Part shown: positions 8,847-17,635 of the stretch, piece after piece
Numbering within the stretch: the first letter of the stretch is position 1
Layout of the letters: every line of letters begins with the position of its first letter
Source of the DNA: Arthrobacter castelli DSM 16402
GTDB lineage: Bacteria > Actinomycetota > Actinomycetes > Actinomycetales > Micrococcaceae
Direction of reading: 5' to 3'
DNA: 64,000 bases
Assembly: GCF_000430705.1 (NCBI RefSeq)
Contig: NZ_AUMN01000002.1
Location: forward strand, 62,001 to 126,000
Made by a program: the position numbers and the translations under genes
The notes under the pieces: generated by a model
Databases searched by the model: none
What the model saw: only the letters and a program-made list of their open reading frames with translations
What the model was told of the DNA's origin: nothing

Positions 8847-8957
8847 CAGGGCCGCCGGGACGATTATCGTTCGATGAAGTAACCTTTGTGCCCGGCGCCG
8901 GTGAGCGCGGCATAGAATGGAAGTGGAACAACCTTCTCAACACTTAGGGGCTTGCAC

Positions 8958-9872
8958 GTGTCCAGCACTGAACAACCGCCGTCGTCCGCTCCTGTCACGG
9001 GTGGCAACCGGGTCAAGCGCGGCATGGCGGAAATGTTGAAGGGCGGCGTCATCATGGACGTCGTCACCGCCGAACAGGCGCGCATTGCCGAAGACTCGGG
9101 CGCCGTCGCCGTGATGGCACTGGAGCGCGTACCCGCCGACATCCGCGCCGAAGGCGGCGTGTCACGGATGAGTGATCCGGACATGATCGACAGCATCGTC
9201 AACAGCGTGTCAATCCCGGTGATGGCGAAGGCACGGATCGGCCACTTTGTCGAGGCACAGATCGTGCAATCCCTCGGCGTCGACTACATCGACGAGTCCG
9301 AGGTGCTGACACCGGCCGACTACACGAATCACGTGGACAAGTGGAATTTCAAGGTTCCCTTCGTCTGCGGCGCCACCAACCTCGGCGAAGCGCTGCGCCG
9401 AATCAACGAAGGCGCGGCGATGATCCGTTCCAAGGGCGAAGCCGGCACCGGTGACGTCTCGAACGCCACGACCCACATGCGCCAGATCCGCGCCGAGGTC
9501 AAACGTCTGTCCTCCATGCCCGAGGACGAACTCTATGTCGCGGCGAAGGAACTCCAGGCACCGTTCGAGCTGGTCCGCGAGGTGGCATCCGCCGGGAGGC
9601 TGCCCGTGGTGCTGTTTACCGCAGGCGGGATCGCGACACCGGCCGATGCGGCCATGATGATGCAACTCGGCGCCGACGGTGTCTTTGTCGGCTCCGGAAT
9701 CTTCAAGTCCAATAACCCTGCAGCCCGCGCCGCCGCCGTCGTCAAGGCCACTACATTCCACGACGACCCGGACGTGCTCGCCGATGTCTCCCGCGGGCTC
9801 GGCGAAGCCATGGTGGGACTGAACGTGGACCAGGTGCCCGAACCGCACCGGCTGGCCCAACGCGGCTGGTAG
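8958..9872 (+). CDS. pdxS: Pyridoxal 5'-phosphate synthase, lyase subunit
   Basis: PdxS builds pyridoxal phosphate from ribose 5-phosphate, glyceraldehyde 3-phosphate and the ammonia released by PdxT. I prefer GTG 8958 (GGGG seven bases upstream) over TTG 8952. The 304-residue barrel shows [19 protein letters not shown] with Asp34, [13 protein letters not shown] with Lys91, and [19 protein letters not shown] with the second lysine region. The C-terminus [18 protein letters not shown] is duplicated in diverged form at 10979-11035. The partner pdxT is usually next door but here lies about 4.8 kb downstream. Confidence 0.97.
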   Translation: MSSTEQPPSSAPVTGGNRVKRGMAEMLKGGVIMDVVTAEQARIAEDSGAVAVMALERVPADIRAEGGVSRMSDPDMIDSIVNSVSIPVMAKARIGHFVEAQIVQSLGVDYIDESEVLTPADYTNHVDKWNFKVPFVCGATNLGEALRRINEGAAMIRSKGEAGTGDVSNATTHMRQIRAEVKRLSSMPEDELYVAAKELQAPFELVREVASAGRLPVVLFTAGGIATPADAAMMMQLGADGVFVGSGIFKSNNPAARAAAVVKATTFHDDPDVLADVSRGLGEAMVGLNVDQVPEPHRLAQRGW

Positions 9873-10155
9873 TGCCAGATCGCTGAGCCGGTTTGGCGTC
9901 GGATACCAGCTAACCCAGCGAGAACTGATGCACGACGCTCCATGAGTCGGGAGCCGCCGTTACGGTGATCAGGACCGCATCGCTCGACCGTCACATGCGC
10001 CGGAACGCTCGACGCTGTCGCTTATGTCGTGCTCCTATGGGGGTGATCTTCGATTCGCGCGGCTAAGGGTGTCGTCGATGGCATCGTGAGATCTCATCCT
10101 CCTCGGCAGCTCAAGCTCGCATTTCGTCCACCTCGGGCCCACCGCATCCGAGAAC
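9873..10155. other. Non-coding spacer between pdxS and the Phd/VapC pair
   Basis: I see no gene, tRNA or integrase fragment in these 283 bases. Together with the toxin-antitoxin pair it makes up the segment bounded by the two pdxS 3' ends. Confidence 0.4.
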
Positions 10156-10563
10156 TCAGCGAGAGGGTGATTCGACGGGGTCGGTGATGTTCAGGCCCAG
10201 ATGTCCGGCGACAGTCTTCAGCGTCTGGTCGTGCGTCGCCACCGTGACCGGATCGCCGATCAGGAGCGCCGTCGCCAGGTGCAGGGCGTCGAGGGTCTTG
10301 ACGTGCCGCTCGATGGATTCGGCGACGGTGTGGGTCTCCCGGCTGATCTCCAGCATGCCGACGCGGTCAAGGAGCGGCATCCCGTCAGCGAGCGGCCTGT
10401 CGTCGCGTCGTAGGACTCGGATCACCTCCGTGCGCAGGAGGCGGGAGGAGGCAAAGGTCGTCCCCGGGACCTGCATCCAGGACTGCAGTCGTTTGCGCTC
10501 GGGTACGTCCAGGATCGTGCGGAGGGCAACCGAGGAGTCGAGGTAGATCAGGGCATCAGGCAC
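10156..10563 (-). CDS. vapC: VapC-type PIN-domain toxin
   Basis: A 135-residue PIN ribonuclease with all four acids in place: Asp9 (YLDSSVAL), Glu46 (LRTEVIRV), Asp92 (TLDALHLATAL) and Asp112 (ATHDQTL). It lies three bases after its antitoxin, so they form one operon. Characterised relatives cleave tRNA or rRNA. The pair sits in a segment flanked by two copies of the pdxS 3' end, suggesting acquisition. Confidence 0.88.
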   Translation of the reverse strand: MPDALIYLDSSVALRTILDVPERKRLQSWMQVPGTTFASSRLLRTEVIRVLRRDDRPLADGMPLLDRVGMLEISRETHTVAESIERHVKTLDALHLATALLIGDPVTVATHDQTLKTVAGHLGLNITDPVESPSR

Positions 10564-10566
10564 GAG

Positions 10567-10845
10567 TCAGTGATCTCCTCGCATCTCGTCGAACAGTGCG
10601 TCGGCCTCATCCGTCGAGTACGCGGGCCCGCCGGGGGCCGCCGGCCACGGTGCAGGTTCTGATGCCGGAGGGGTGTACCGCCCTTCGCGCTCCAACCGCG
10701 CCAGCGCCGTGTCCGATTCCCTGACGGCGCTGACCCGCCAGCGCGGCTTGCCCCGCTCGGTCACCACCACATCGTCGGTGCCGGCGACCTTGTCCAGGAC
10801 GGCAGCGGTTTGCTGATTGAGCTCGCGCTTGGTGATCGTTCGCAT
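10567..10845 (-). CDS. Phd/YefM-family antitoxin
   Basis: A 92-residue antitoxin. The N-terminal fold reads ITKRELNQQTAAVLDKVAG, then VVVTERGKPRWRVSAV, typical of Phd DNA-binding domains that dimerise and repress their own operon. The C-terminal tail (TDEADALFDEMRGDH) is the acidic part that usually wraps around the PIN toxin. It begins at ATG 10845 and precedes vapC by three bases. Confidence 0.87.
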   Translation of the reverse strand: MRTITKRELNQQTAAVLDKVAGTDDVVVTERGKPRWRVSAVRESDTALARLEREGRYTPPASEPAPWPAAPGGPAYSTDEADALFDEMRGDH

Positions 10846-10978
10846 GCACCAAGTGTACTACTTAAGTCTGACATTCCGTTGTGCGGTGCAGAATGCTCGC
10901 CGCACAAACCTTGTCTGCATGCATGCCGACCCTGCGACTACGGACGGTGGGACGGGGAACTCGTCAACTTCGGGCCGC

Positions 10979-11035
10979 GGCATCAACGTGGACCACGTTC
11001 CCGAACCGCACCGGTTGGCCGAACGCGGCTGGTAA
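10979..11035 (+). pseudogene. Second, diverged copy of the pdxS 3' end
   Basis: This reads [18 protein letters not shown] followed by TAA. It matches the true pdxS C-terminus in 15 of 18 residues and, by my count, 47 of 54 bases (compare 9816-9869). Upstream of GGC at 10979 there is no further pdxS similarity, so only the last 18 codons exist. The copy is closer to the usual family ending (GIN..., AERGW) than the intact gene is. It cannot be a gene itself; it looks like the old gene end left behind when a segment was joined into pdxS. Confidence 0.85.
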
Positions 11036-11045
11036 GTGCAGCAGC

Positions 11046-11133
11046 GGTCGAGCCGGTCGAGTTCGGTGGTCGAGCCTGTCGAGTTCGGTGGTCGAGCCTG
11101 TCGAGTTCGGTGGTCGAGCCTGTCGAGACCCTA
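11046..11133. repeat. Tandem array of a 22-bp repeat
   Basis: Four head-to-tail units start at 11046, 11068, 11090 and 11112, each beginning GGTCGAGCC(T/G)GTCGAG. The first three end TTCGGT and the last ends ACCCT. Each unit contains two direct GTCGAG hexamers. The array runs up to the stop codon of the downstream minus-strand methyltransferase. The sequence resembles dispersed GGTCGAG...TCGAGACC elements I know from intergenic regions of Micrococcales. Confidence 0.85.
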
Positions 11134-11814
11134 GCGGACGGCTATGCCCCATGCAGCGGTATTGACCGGCCAAAAGACGGAGTGGTGGAATCGCTGCCGG
11201 TGAGCCTGCACGGCAGCGAATCCGGCGCCGTTCACCGTCGCGATGGTGTCCCGGTGGGGATCGCATCCCTCAAAAACGAAGCCCCACGGCCGCCGAATCA
11301 TCCGCTGTGCCCTGCCGCGGACGCTGCCGTCCGGGGCCGCAATGTGCTCCACGAAGCGGAAAGTACCGCCTGCGCGCAGGATCCGGCGTGCCTCCGCCAC
11401 CACTTGGGACGGCATGCCCACCGTGCACAGCACCAGGGAGCACATCACCACGTCAACGGATCCATCGGGCAGGTCAATATGTTCGGCGCCAGTGGGAAGT
11501 ATCGTCAGGCCGATGCCCGCCTGCCGGCATCGGCGTTTCAGCCGTGGATGCATCCTGCGGTTCGGCTCCACCGCGTACAAGTGAGTGCCGGGTTCGAGGT
11601 AGGACAGGTTTGCTCCGGTGCCCGCGCCGATCTCCACGATGGTGCCGGTGCCAATACCCCCGAACGCTTCGGTCTTGTGCGCATGCGCAGCGTGGTTGAT
11701 GTAGCCGGCGAAGAACGTGAAGAACCATGCGTTGAATCGGCCGACCAGTCCATGGTCGAAGGCCGTCTGCGCATTCCCGGTTGGTCCGGAGCAGCCGCCG
11801 GAGGATCCGTTCAC
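11131..11814 (-). CDS. Class I SAM-dependent methyltransferase
   Basis: A 227-residue methyltransferase of the UbiE/Methyltransf_11 type. The SAM motif is IVEIGAGTGANLSYL near residues 59-73, followed by LYAVEPNRRMHPRLKRRC and the DGSVDVVMCSLVLCTV acidic strand, then RRILRAGGTFRFVEHIAAP. The N-terminal part (FNAWFFTFFAGYINHAAHAH) is hydrophobic and may touch membranes or a lipid substrate. The substrate is unknown. Its stop abuts the 22-bp repeat array. asnB lies upstream on the same strand but a hairpin separates them. Confidence 0.8.
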   Translation of the reverse strand: MNGSSGGCSGPTGNAQTAFDHGLVGRFNAWFFTFFAGYINHAAHAHKTEAFGGIGTGTIVEIGAGTGANLSYLEPGTHLYAVEPNRRMHPRLKRRCRQAGIGLTILPTGAEHIDLPDGSVDVVMCSLVLCTVGMPSQVVAEARRILRAGGTFRFVEHIAAPDGSVRGRAQRMIRRPWGFVFEGCDPHRDTIATVNGAGFAAVQAHRQRFHHSVFWPVNTAAWGIAVR

Positions 11815-11828
11815 GGTGCCACCGCTCT

Positions 11829-11859
11829 ATAGTCCGGTCCGGCGTGACGCCGGAACTAT
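11829..11859 (-). terminator. Hairpin downstream of asnB
   Basis: TCCGGCG (11838-11844) and CGCCGGA (11848-11854) form a 7-bp stem with a 3-base loop, extended by ATAGT/ACTAT outer arms with a bulge. It lies about 45 bases beyond the asnB stop in the minus direction and before the methyltransferase start, so it probably ends or attenuates the asnB transcript. Confidence 0.5.
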
Positions 11860-11902
11860 CTTCCAGTAGACACCCGGCCCCGGTCCCTGTCCATAGCCCG
11901 GC

Positions 11903-14563
11903 TCAGTGGCGGAAGACGATCGACATCGGCGTGGTTTGTGTCGTCTGGCCCTGCGGGTTGTCCGCGAAGATCGCCTCCAGGGTGGGGATGTCCAGCTCGG
12001 TGTCGTGGCCCAGCGCCACGCAGCCCAGGTCATTGGCGTCCATAATGGCCGTCCCGGCAAAGTTGTCCGCGTACTGAGCCGGCAGCTGCGCCGCCACCAG
12101 CCGGCTCAGCCGGGCCGCGACGCCGTCGGGATCCTCGGGGGCGAGCTTGACCGAGTGGGTGGAGGTCCCGACCTGGTAGCCGGCGGCGCCGTCAATGGCG
12201 TTGATGTTGTGCCCCACCACATCGTAGAAGACGCCCTTGCGGCCCTGCAGTTTACCGAGCACGCTGCGCCCGGAGGCGTACAGAATCCGGCCCAGCCCGA
12301 CTTCGTCGATCGCCAACTGCATCGACCAGGGACTGGCCAGGCCGATGCCGCCGGGATTGCGGCTGACGAATTTGCTCAACAGCCGGGCGGCGGAGGAGAC
12401 CTTGATATCCCACACCGGAATGGACCTGCCCTGGGTCATGGCAACGATCTTCTCGCTGACGAACAAGTACCACCGCTTGTCCTTTGCCACCGCCTCATGG
12501 TCCCCGCCGGACTCCGGCAAGCCATTGAAGAAGCGCTGCACATAGCCCAGCACCGCCGGGTCAAAGTCCGTCTCGCGGTAGAAGACGTCCGTCCGCAGCG
12601 GATAGCGGCGGTAGCCCGCGCCGTCGTCGAGCGTGAGATCCAGTTCCTTGCCCGGATTCGGCTCGTAGTCCGTTTTCGGTTCGCTGCCTTCCTTGACTTC
12701 CGATTCGTCGAAGTACTCCCGCAGCCACATCTCAGTGTTGAGCAACCTCCAGAAGACCATCGTGGAAGCGCTGTTCTTATCCTGCAGGTACTCCTCGAAG
12801 GCATACAGCACGGCGTCGTGGTCCCAGTAGGGCCGGTGTTCGAACGACGACGACAGGAAGATCTCGTAGATCCGTTCCTTCATCAGCTTGAACCATTCGG
12901 CCTCCGGAGTGGTGAAGCCGATCTTGTTGCGCCGGTTGCTGATCATTTCCGGCAGCAGGCCACGGGTGGCGTCGCGCAGCACGCGCTTGTTCCAGCCGCC
13001 CTTAATGATCGACTCGTCATCCAGGCTGAACAGGTACTTGACCACTTCCTTGTCCAGGAAGGGGACACGGCCCTCGAGCGAGAACCGCATGGTGTTCTTG
13101 TCCTCATAGCGCAGCACGGCGGGCAACGACTTGTAGAACAGGTCGTCGATCAGCCGGGCCTTGAGGTTGTCGGGAATGTTGGCGAACTTCTCGTTGGCAT
13201 ACTTGCCGGTGAAGTCCTTGTTCAGCAGCGAGCCGATGGACAGGCTCTTCCGCCTGGTGACCATGCCCCGCAGCCGGAACCGGCCCAGCCGGTAGAAAAT
13301 GTCAAGCGCTGAAAACACTTCCCGGGCCAGCTTCTGGTACTGGCCGCGGGTCTTCAGCTGCCGCAGGTAGGCGAAGTAGTACGGGATGTAGCCGGCCATC
13401 ATCTCGTCGGCGCCCTGGCCGTCAAGCAAAACCGTCACGTGCTTCGACGCTTCCTGCATCACCCGGTACTGGGCGTAGGGCCCCGAGGAGATGATGGGTT
13501 CCTCCTGGGTGCGGACGAAATCCTCTAAATCGGCGGCAAACTCCTCTGCCGCCGGGAGGATCTTGTGCGAGGTGACATTGCCTTCGCACATATCCAGTAC
13601 GGCGTCGGCGTACTGTTCTTCGTCGTTGATTGAGTTCGGGAAGACCGCGGAGAACGTCTGCTGTGTGGAACCCAGCGAATCGGTGGCCTCTGCGTGCTCA
13701 GCCATCAGTTTATTAATGGTGACGACGACGGCGGACGAGTCCAGTCCTCCGGACAACGCGGTCCCCACAGGCACCTCGGACTGCAGCCGCAGCCGCAGAC
13801 CTTCGGTGAACTGGCGCCGGTATTCGTTGATGACCTCGCGGCTGTAGGGAGTCTCGACACTGGACAGCTCCGCGAGTTCTTCCTTCAACCGGGTGTAAGG
13901 GCTGATGTGGAATTCGCCGGAGGAGGTATCAATGACCATCTTCTCGCCCGGCATCAGTTTCCGAATGCCGGCAAAGAAGGTCTCCGGCTCGTCGTCGTGA
14001 ATCCGGAATTGCAGGTACCGGAAGAGGATCCGCTCGTTGGGGCGGTGCTCTATCTTGTCGGCGGCGAGGATGGATTTGATCTCGGACCCGAACAGGATCT
14101 GTGGCTTGTCGTCCGTTCCGGCGTTGGCATAGTAGAGCGGCTTGATCCCGAAATGGTCCCGGACCAGGACGACCCTGGAGCGCTTCTTGTCATAGATGGC
14201 AAAACCGAACATGCCGTTGAAGCGGTCGAACGCCTCGTCGCCCCACTCTTCGTAGGCCTGCAGCACCACTTCGGTGTCCGATACGGTCCGGAAGGTGCGG
14301 CCGAGTTCCTCAAGTTCCGCTTTCAGCTGAAGATAGTTGTACACCTCGCCGTTGTAGATCAGCACGACGTCGCCATCGGCGCTGATCATCGGTTCCTGCC
14401 CATGTGCGACGTCGATAATCGACAACCGGCGGTGGGCCAGTCCAACTGTTCCCTCGCTGTAGTACCCCTCGCCGTCGGGGCCCCGGTGCTGAATGCACTC
14501 GTTCATGGATTCGAGAAGAGGCTTATCCTCTTCGAATCCGCAGTAGCCGGCGATTCCGCACAT
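11903..14563 (-). CDS. asnB: AsnB-type glutamine-hydrolysing amidotransferase with C-terminal CofE-like domain
   Basis: The 886-residue protein starts at ATG 14563 so that Cys2 (MCGIAGYCG) becomes the N-terminal nucleophile after Met removal; AGGTAGG lies upstream. Residues 1 to about 210 are the class II glutaminase (HRGPDGEG, YNGEVYN). Residues about 230-590 are the ATP-pyrophosphatase synthase with the SGGLDSS loop near 271-277. Relatives end near 640. Here about 230 further residues follow, with FVSEKIVAMTQGRSIPVWDI, SPWSMQLAIDEVGLGRILYA, GRKGVFYDVVGHNINAIDGA and AIMDANDLGCVALGHD. I read these as a domain related to F420-0:glutamate ligase (CofE, COG1478). Roles could be asparagine synthesis or amidation of cell-wall diaminopimelate as in LtsA-like proteins; the sequence alone does not decide. 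Confidence 0.85.
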   Translation of the reverse strand: MCGIAGYCGFEEDKPLLESMNECIQHRGPDGEGYYSEGTVGLAHRRLSIIDVAHGQEPMISADGDVVLIYNGEVYNYLQLKAELEELGRTFRTVSDTEVVLQAYEEWGDEAFDRFNGMFGFAIYDKKRSRVVLVRDHFGIKPLYYANAGTDDKPQILFGSEIKSILAADKIEHRPNERILFRYLQFRIHDDEPETFFAGIRKLMPGEKMVIDTSSGEFHISPYTRLKEELAELSSVETPYSREVINEYRRQFTEGLRLRLQSEVPVGTALSGGLDSSAVVVTINKLMAEHAEATDSLGSTQQTFSAVFPNSINDEEQYADAVLDMCEGNVTSHKILPAAEEFAADLEDFVRTQEEPIISSGPYAQYRVMQEASKHVTVLLDGQGADEMMAGYIPYYFAYLRQLKTRGQYQKLAREVFSALDIFYRLGRFRLRGMVTRRKSLSIGSLLNKDFTGKYANEKFANIPDNLKARLIDDLFYKSLPAVLRYEDKNTMRFSLEGRVPFLDKEVVKYLFSLDDESIIKGGWNKRVLRDATRGLLPEMISNRRNKIGFTTPEAEWFKLMKERIYEIFLSSSFEHRPYWDHDAVLYAFEEYLQDKNSASTMVFWRLLNTEMWLREYFDESEVKEGSEPKTDYEPNPGKELDLTLDDGAGYRRYPLRTDVFYRETDFDPAVLGYVQRFFNGLPESGGDHEAVAKDKRWYLFVSEKIVAMTQGRSIPVWDIKVSSAARLLSKFVSRNPGGIGLASPWSMQLAIDEVGLGRILYASGRSVLGKLQGRKGVFYDVVGHNINAIDGAAGYQVGTSTHSVKLAPEDPDGVAARLSRLVAAQLPAQYADNFAGTAIMDANDLGCVALGHDTELDIPTLEAIFADNPQGQTTQTTPMSIVFRH

Positions 14564-14661
14564 AGTCCTACCTCGTCTATTGCTGATGAGTCTGCAGTCA
14601 ATGCTAATGGTTATCGGGGCCCATACCGTCCACCACCCAACACGGGCTCTATGATGACTGA

Positions 14662-15417
14662 GTGACGAATCCACTAGCGCCGCCCGACGCACGGGGCCTG
14701 CGCGTCGGAGTACTGGCGTTGCAGGGCGACAATGCCGAACACCTCCGTGTCCTCGCTTCGATGGGTGCGCAGGCGGTTCCGGTGCGCCGGCCAACCGAAC
14801 TGGCGATGATGGACGGGCTGATCATTCCCGGCGGCGAATCAACGACCATCGACCGGCTCAGCAGGATCTTCGACCTGGCCGGACCGCTGAAGGAGCGGAT
14901 CGCGGCGGGAATGCCCGTCTACGGATCCTGCGCGGGAATGATCCTGCTGGCAGACGATATCGTGGACGCCGCGCGCAGCAGTACAGGGGAGCCGCAGCAA
15001 ACATTCGGCGGCCTGGATATGACCGTGCGGCGCAATGCGTTCGGCCGGCAGCGTGAGTCCTTCGAGGTGGATCTGGACTTCGCGCAGCTGGATCCGGAAG
15101 GTGGCGTCGGCGAGGGCGGTCTTTCTGAGGGGGCTGCACCGGCACCGGTGCGGGCCGTCTTCATCCGGGCGCCGTGGGCCGATCGGACAGGTCCGGGCGT
15201 GCAGGTGCTGGCGACAGTCGACGTTCCATCTGCGGCCACTGCGGCCACTGCGGCCACTGCGACCGCTGCTGCGTCTTCTGCGGCGCAGCAGGGCGGGACC
15301 GTTAGAATTGTGGCAGTACGGACATCCACCTTGCTGGCCACCTCGTTCCATCCGGAAGTGACGGGGGAGCGGCGGATCCACGAACTTTTCATCCGAATGA
15401 TCAGAGGAGAAGCGTAA
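14662..15417 (+). CDS. pdxT: Pyridoxal 5'-phosphate synthase, glutaminase subunit
   Basis: PdxT hydrolyses glutamine and channels ammonia to PdxS. The triad is visible: nucleophile Cys90 in [10 protein letters not shown], and His/Glu in [18 protein letters not shown] is the oxyanion-side loop. At 251 residues it is longer than the usual 190-200. The extra length comes from a segment near residues 145-165 and an Ala/Thr-rich tract at about 189-205 encoded by a 9-bp repeat (15232-15267). Start GTG 14662. It diverges from asnB rather than following pdxS. Confidence 0.95.
   Translation: MTNPLAPPDARGLRVGVLALQGDNAEHLRVLASMGAQAVPVRRPTELAMMDGLIIPGGESTTIDRLSRIFDLAGPLKERIAAGMPVYGSCAGMILLADDIVDAARSSTGEPQQTFGGLDMTVRRNAFGRQRESFEVDLDFAQLDPEGGVGEGGLSEGAAPAPVRAVFIRAPWADRTGPGVQVLATVDVPSAATAATAATATAAASSAAQQGGTVRIVAVRTSTLLATSFHPEVTGERRIHELFIRMIRGEA
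15232..15267. repeat. 9-bp tandem repeat inside pdxT
   Basis: Three perfect GCGGCCACT copies (15232-15240, 15241-15249, 15250-15258) and one degenerate copy. They encode Ala-Ala-Thr repeats in frame, so copy-number change would lengthen or shorten a surface loop without breaking the protein. Confidence 0.85.
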
Positions 15418-15421
15418 AAGT

Positions 15422-16180
15422 ATGTCGGGCCACTCCAAATGGGCAACCACCAAACACAAGAAGGCTGTGATCGACGCCCGCCGGGCCAAGTCGTTTGCCA
15501 AGCTGATCAAGAACATCGAGGTGGCGGCCCGGGCCGGTGGCGCTGACACGGCCGGTAATCCAGCACTCGTCGAGGCCATCACCAAGGCGAAGAAGACGTC
15601 AGTGCCCAGCGACAACATCGACCGGGCCGTCAAACGTGGTGCCGGCTTGCTCGGCGAGGCCGTCGAATATCACCAGATTATCTACGAAGGCTACGGGCCC
15701 AGCGGCGCGGCGCTGCTGATCGAGTGCCTCACAGACAACAAGAACCGTGCCGCCTCGGAGGTCAGGACTGCGGTGACCAAGAACGGCGGAAACATGGCGG
15801 ACCCGGGGTCGGTGTCCTACATGTTCACCCGCAAGGGAGTCATCAGCCTGCCCAAAAATGACCTGTCCGAGGACGACGTGCTGCTCGCGGTGCTCGACGC
15901 GGGGGCCGAAGAGGTCAAGGACGAGCGCGACTCCTTCGAGGTCATCTCCGAAGCCACGGACCTGATAGAGGTGAGGACGGCCCTTGAGGAGTCCGGCATC
16001 GAATACGAATCCGACGAGGCAGCGTTCGTTCCATCGGTCAAGGTGAACCTGGACGTGCAGGATGCCCGGAAGTTCCTGCGCATTGTCGACGCGCTGGAGG
16101 ACCTCGACGATGTGCAGAACGTGTACTCGAACGCCGACATCGACGACGACGTCCGCGAACAGCTGAACGAAGAGGAGTAG
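15422..16180 (+). CDS. yebC: YebC/PmpR-family DNA-binding or translation-related protein
   Basis: A 252-residue YebC protein, starting [25 protein letters not shown] as the family does. The conserved [11 protein letters not shown] and later [22 protein letters not shown] and [15 protein letters not shown] blocks are present. Members have been described both as transcription factors and as helpers of translation through proline-rich stretches. It starts four bases after pdxT and is followed by ruvC after seven, so it belongs to a pdxT-yebC-ruv transcript. Confidence 0.95.
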   Translation: MSGHSKWATTKHKKAVIDARRAKSFAKLIKNIEVAARAGGADTAGNPALVEAITKAKKTSVPSDNIDRAVKRGAGLLGEAVEYHQIIYEGYGPSGAALLIECLTDNKNRAASEVRTAVTKNGGNMADPGSVSYMFTRKGVISLPKNDLSEDDVLLAVLDAGAEEVKDERDSFEVISEATDLIEVRTALEESGIEYESDEAAFVPSVKVNLDVQDARKFLRIVDALEDLDDVQNVYSNADIDDDVREQLNEEE

Positions 16181-16187
16181 CGCCGCC

Positions 16188-16841
16188 GTGACTTTGCGCG
16201 TGCTCGGCGTGGATCCGGGCCTGACCCGGTGCGGCTTCGGGGTGGTGGACGTCGAGGCCAACAGGCGTGCCGGTCTCGTTGCGGTCGGGGTGGCCGGAAC
16301 GGCCGCGGCCCAGCCGCTGGACAGCCGACTGCTCGCGATTTCGACCGCGGCTGACGAATGGCTTGAGACTCATCAACCCGACGCCGTTGCCGTCGAGCGC
16401 GTCTTCAGTCAGCTCAACGTCAGCACCGTGATGGGCACGGCCCAGGCCTCCGGCGTTGTTATTGTCGCGGCCGCACGGCATGGAATTCCGGTCGCGCTGC
16501 ACACTCCCACCGAGGTCAAAGCTGCAGTGACAGGTCACGGTTCGGCCGACAAGACGGCGGTGACCAAGATGGTGACCCGGATTCTGCGGCTGGCCACACC
16601 ACCGAGTCCGGCAGACGCTGCGGACGCGTTGGCCCTGGCAATTACCCACGCCTGGCGTGCTGGTGCCGGTGCCGGTGGTGCCAGTGGCGCCGGCAGTTCC
16701 GGCGGTGGTGCCAGTGGCGCTGAGCGGGCGGGGTCGCTGACGGCCGCCCAGCGTGCCTGGATGGAAGCAGAACGGTCGGAGAGAGCACGCAGGCCGGGCA
16801 TATCGAGCAAATCCACTCAGTCCAGGCCCGGCCGCCCCTGA
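16188..16841 (+). CDS. ruvC: Holliday junction endonuclease RuvC
   Basis: RuvC resolves Holliday junctions by paired nicking. The metal-binding acids are in [13 protein letters not shown] (Asp7), [10 protein letters not shown] and [16 protein letters not shown]. At 217 residues it is longer than the usual 170-190 because of a Gly/Ala/Ser-rich tail (about residues 157-182, bases near 16658-16730) with GGTGCC-type repeats. Start GTG 16188. Confidence 0.95.
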   Translation: MTLRVLGVDPGLTRCGFGVVDVEANRRAGLVAVGVAGTAAAQPLDSRLLAISTAADEWLETHQPDAVAVERVFSQLNVSTVMGTAQASGVVIVAAARHGIPVALHTPTEVKAAVTGHGSADKTAVTKMVTRILRLATPPSPADAADALALAITHAWRAGAGAGGASGAGSSGGGASGAERAGSLTAAQRAWMEAERSERARRPGISSKSTQSRPGRP

Positions 16842-16916
16842 TAGCACCTGATAGCCGCGGATAGCCGCACAGGGTGTGGCGGGCGGCAATATTAACGGCG
16901 GCGGACGGTAGGGTTA

Positions 16917-16928
16917 GTAAATATGTTC
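16917..16928 (+). promoter_or_regulatory. Possible LexA (SOS) box ahead of ruvA
   Basis: GTAAATATGTTC matches 10 of 12 positions of the actinobacterial SOS core GAACATATGTTC; the right half GTTCG is good and the left half poor. It lies about 41 bases before the ruvA start in the only sizeable gap inside the ruvCAB group. RuvAB is DNA-damage controlled in many bacteria. Confidence 0.4.
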
Positions 16929-16969
16929 GGTAATTGCCGTTGGACGATGCCATATGGGAGGCTGCCGCG

Positions 16970-17635
16970 ATGATCAGTTCACTGCAGGGCACGGTGGCCG
17001 AGGTCCACTTGAACTCAGCCATTATCGATGTGAACGGCTTCGGCATGCTGGTGCAGGCCACACCGCAGACCTTGAGCGGGCTCCATGCCGGCCGTGAGGC
17101 GCGGGTGTGCACGTCAATGGTGGTGCGCGAGGATTCGATGACGCTGTACGGCTTCGAAACTGGCGAGCAACGCGAAGTTTTCGAGACCTTGATCGGCGTC
17201 AGCGGCGTCGGCCCCCGGCTCGCGCTGGCCGTGCTCGCGGTCCATCAGCCGGAGGCGATCCGTGTTGCTGCCTCCGACGGCGATGACAAGGCGTTCAGCA
17301 AGGTCCCCGGCATTGGTCCCAAAGGCGCACGGCGGATTGTGCTCGAACTGGCCGGCAAACTGGTCCCCCTCGACGACACGGCACAGCCCCAGACCGGTGA
17401 AAGCTGGAAACCCCAGGTGCTTGACGCTATGACCAGCCTGGGATGGTCCGAGAAGGACGCCACGTCCGCCATCGAGCAGGCCACCAAGGATGCGCCGGAG
17501 GTCGCCGCCCGGGGCGACGTCGGCGAGATCCTCAGGCTGACCCTGCGCATGCTGGGCCAGGATGGTTCCAAGGGCTCTCGTGCCTCTGCTGCTCCTGCTG
17601 CTTCTGCTCCTTCCAAGGCACCGGCAGGCCGATGA
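16970..17635 (+). CDS. ruvA: Holliday junction branch migration protein RuvA
   Basis: RuvA tetramers hold the four-way junction and load RuvB. I start at ATG 16970 ([12 protein letters not shown]), with GGGAGG at 16956-16961; an in-frame ATG at 16934 would add an unlikely leader. Of 221 residues, the OB-fold comes first, then two helix-hairpin-helix motifs ([16 protein letters not shown] and [17 protein letters not shown]) and domain III, which contacts RuvB. The tail after about 195 is Ala/Ser/Pro-rich. The stop overlaps the ruvB start (ATGA). Confidence 0.96.
   Translation: MISSLQGTVAEVHLNSAIIDVNGFGMLVQATPQTLSGLHAGREARVCTSMVVREDSMTLYGFETGEQREVFETLIGVSGVGPRLALAVLAVHQPEAIRVAASDGDDKAFSKVPGIGPKGARRIVLELAGKLVPLDDTAQPQTGESWKPQVLDAMTSLGWSEKDATSAIEQATKDAPEVAARGDVGEILRLTLRMLGQDGSKGSRASAAPAASAPSKAPAGR

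Noticed and set aside
9873-10155. tRNA gene or integrase remnant marking an integration site
   Set aside because: No cloverleaf and no recombinase-like frame; the only trace of insertion is the duplicated pdxS end.
11046-11133. CRISPR array
   Set aside because: The 22-bp units are directly adjacent without spacers, and there are no cas genes nearby.
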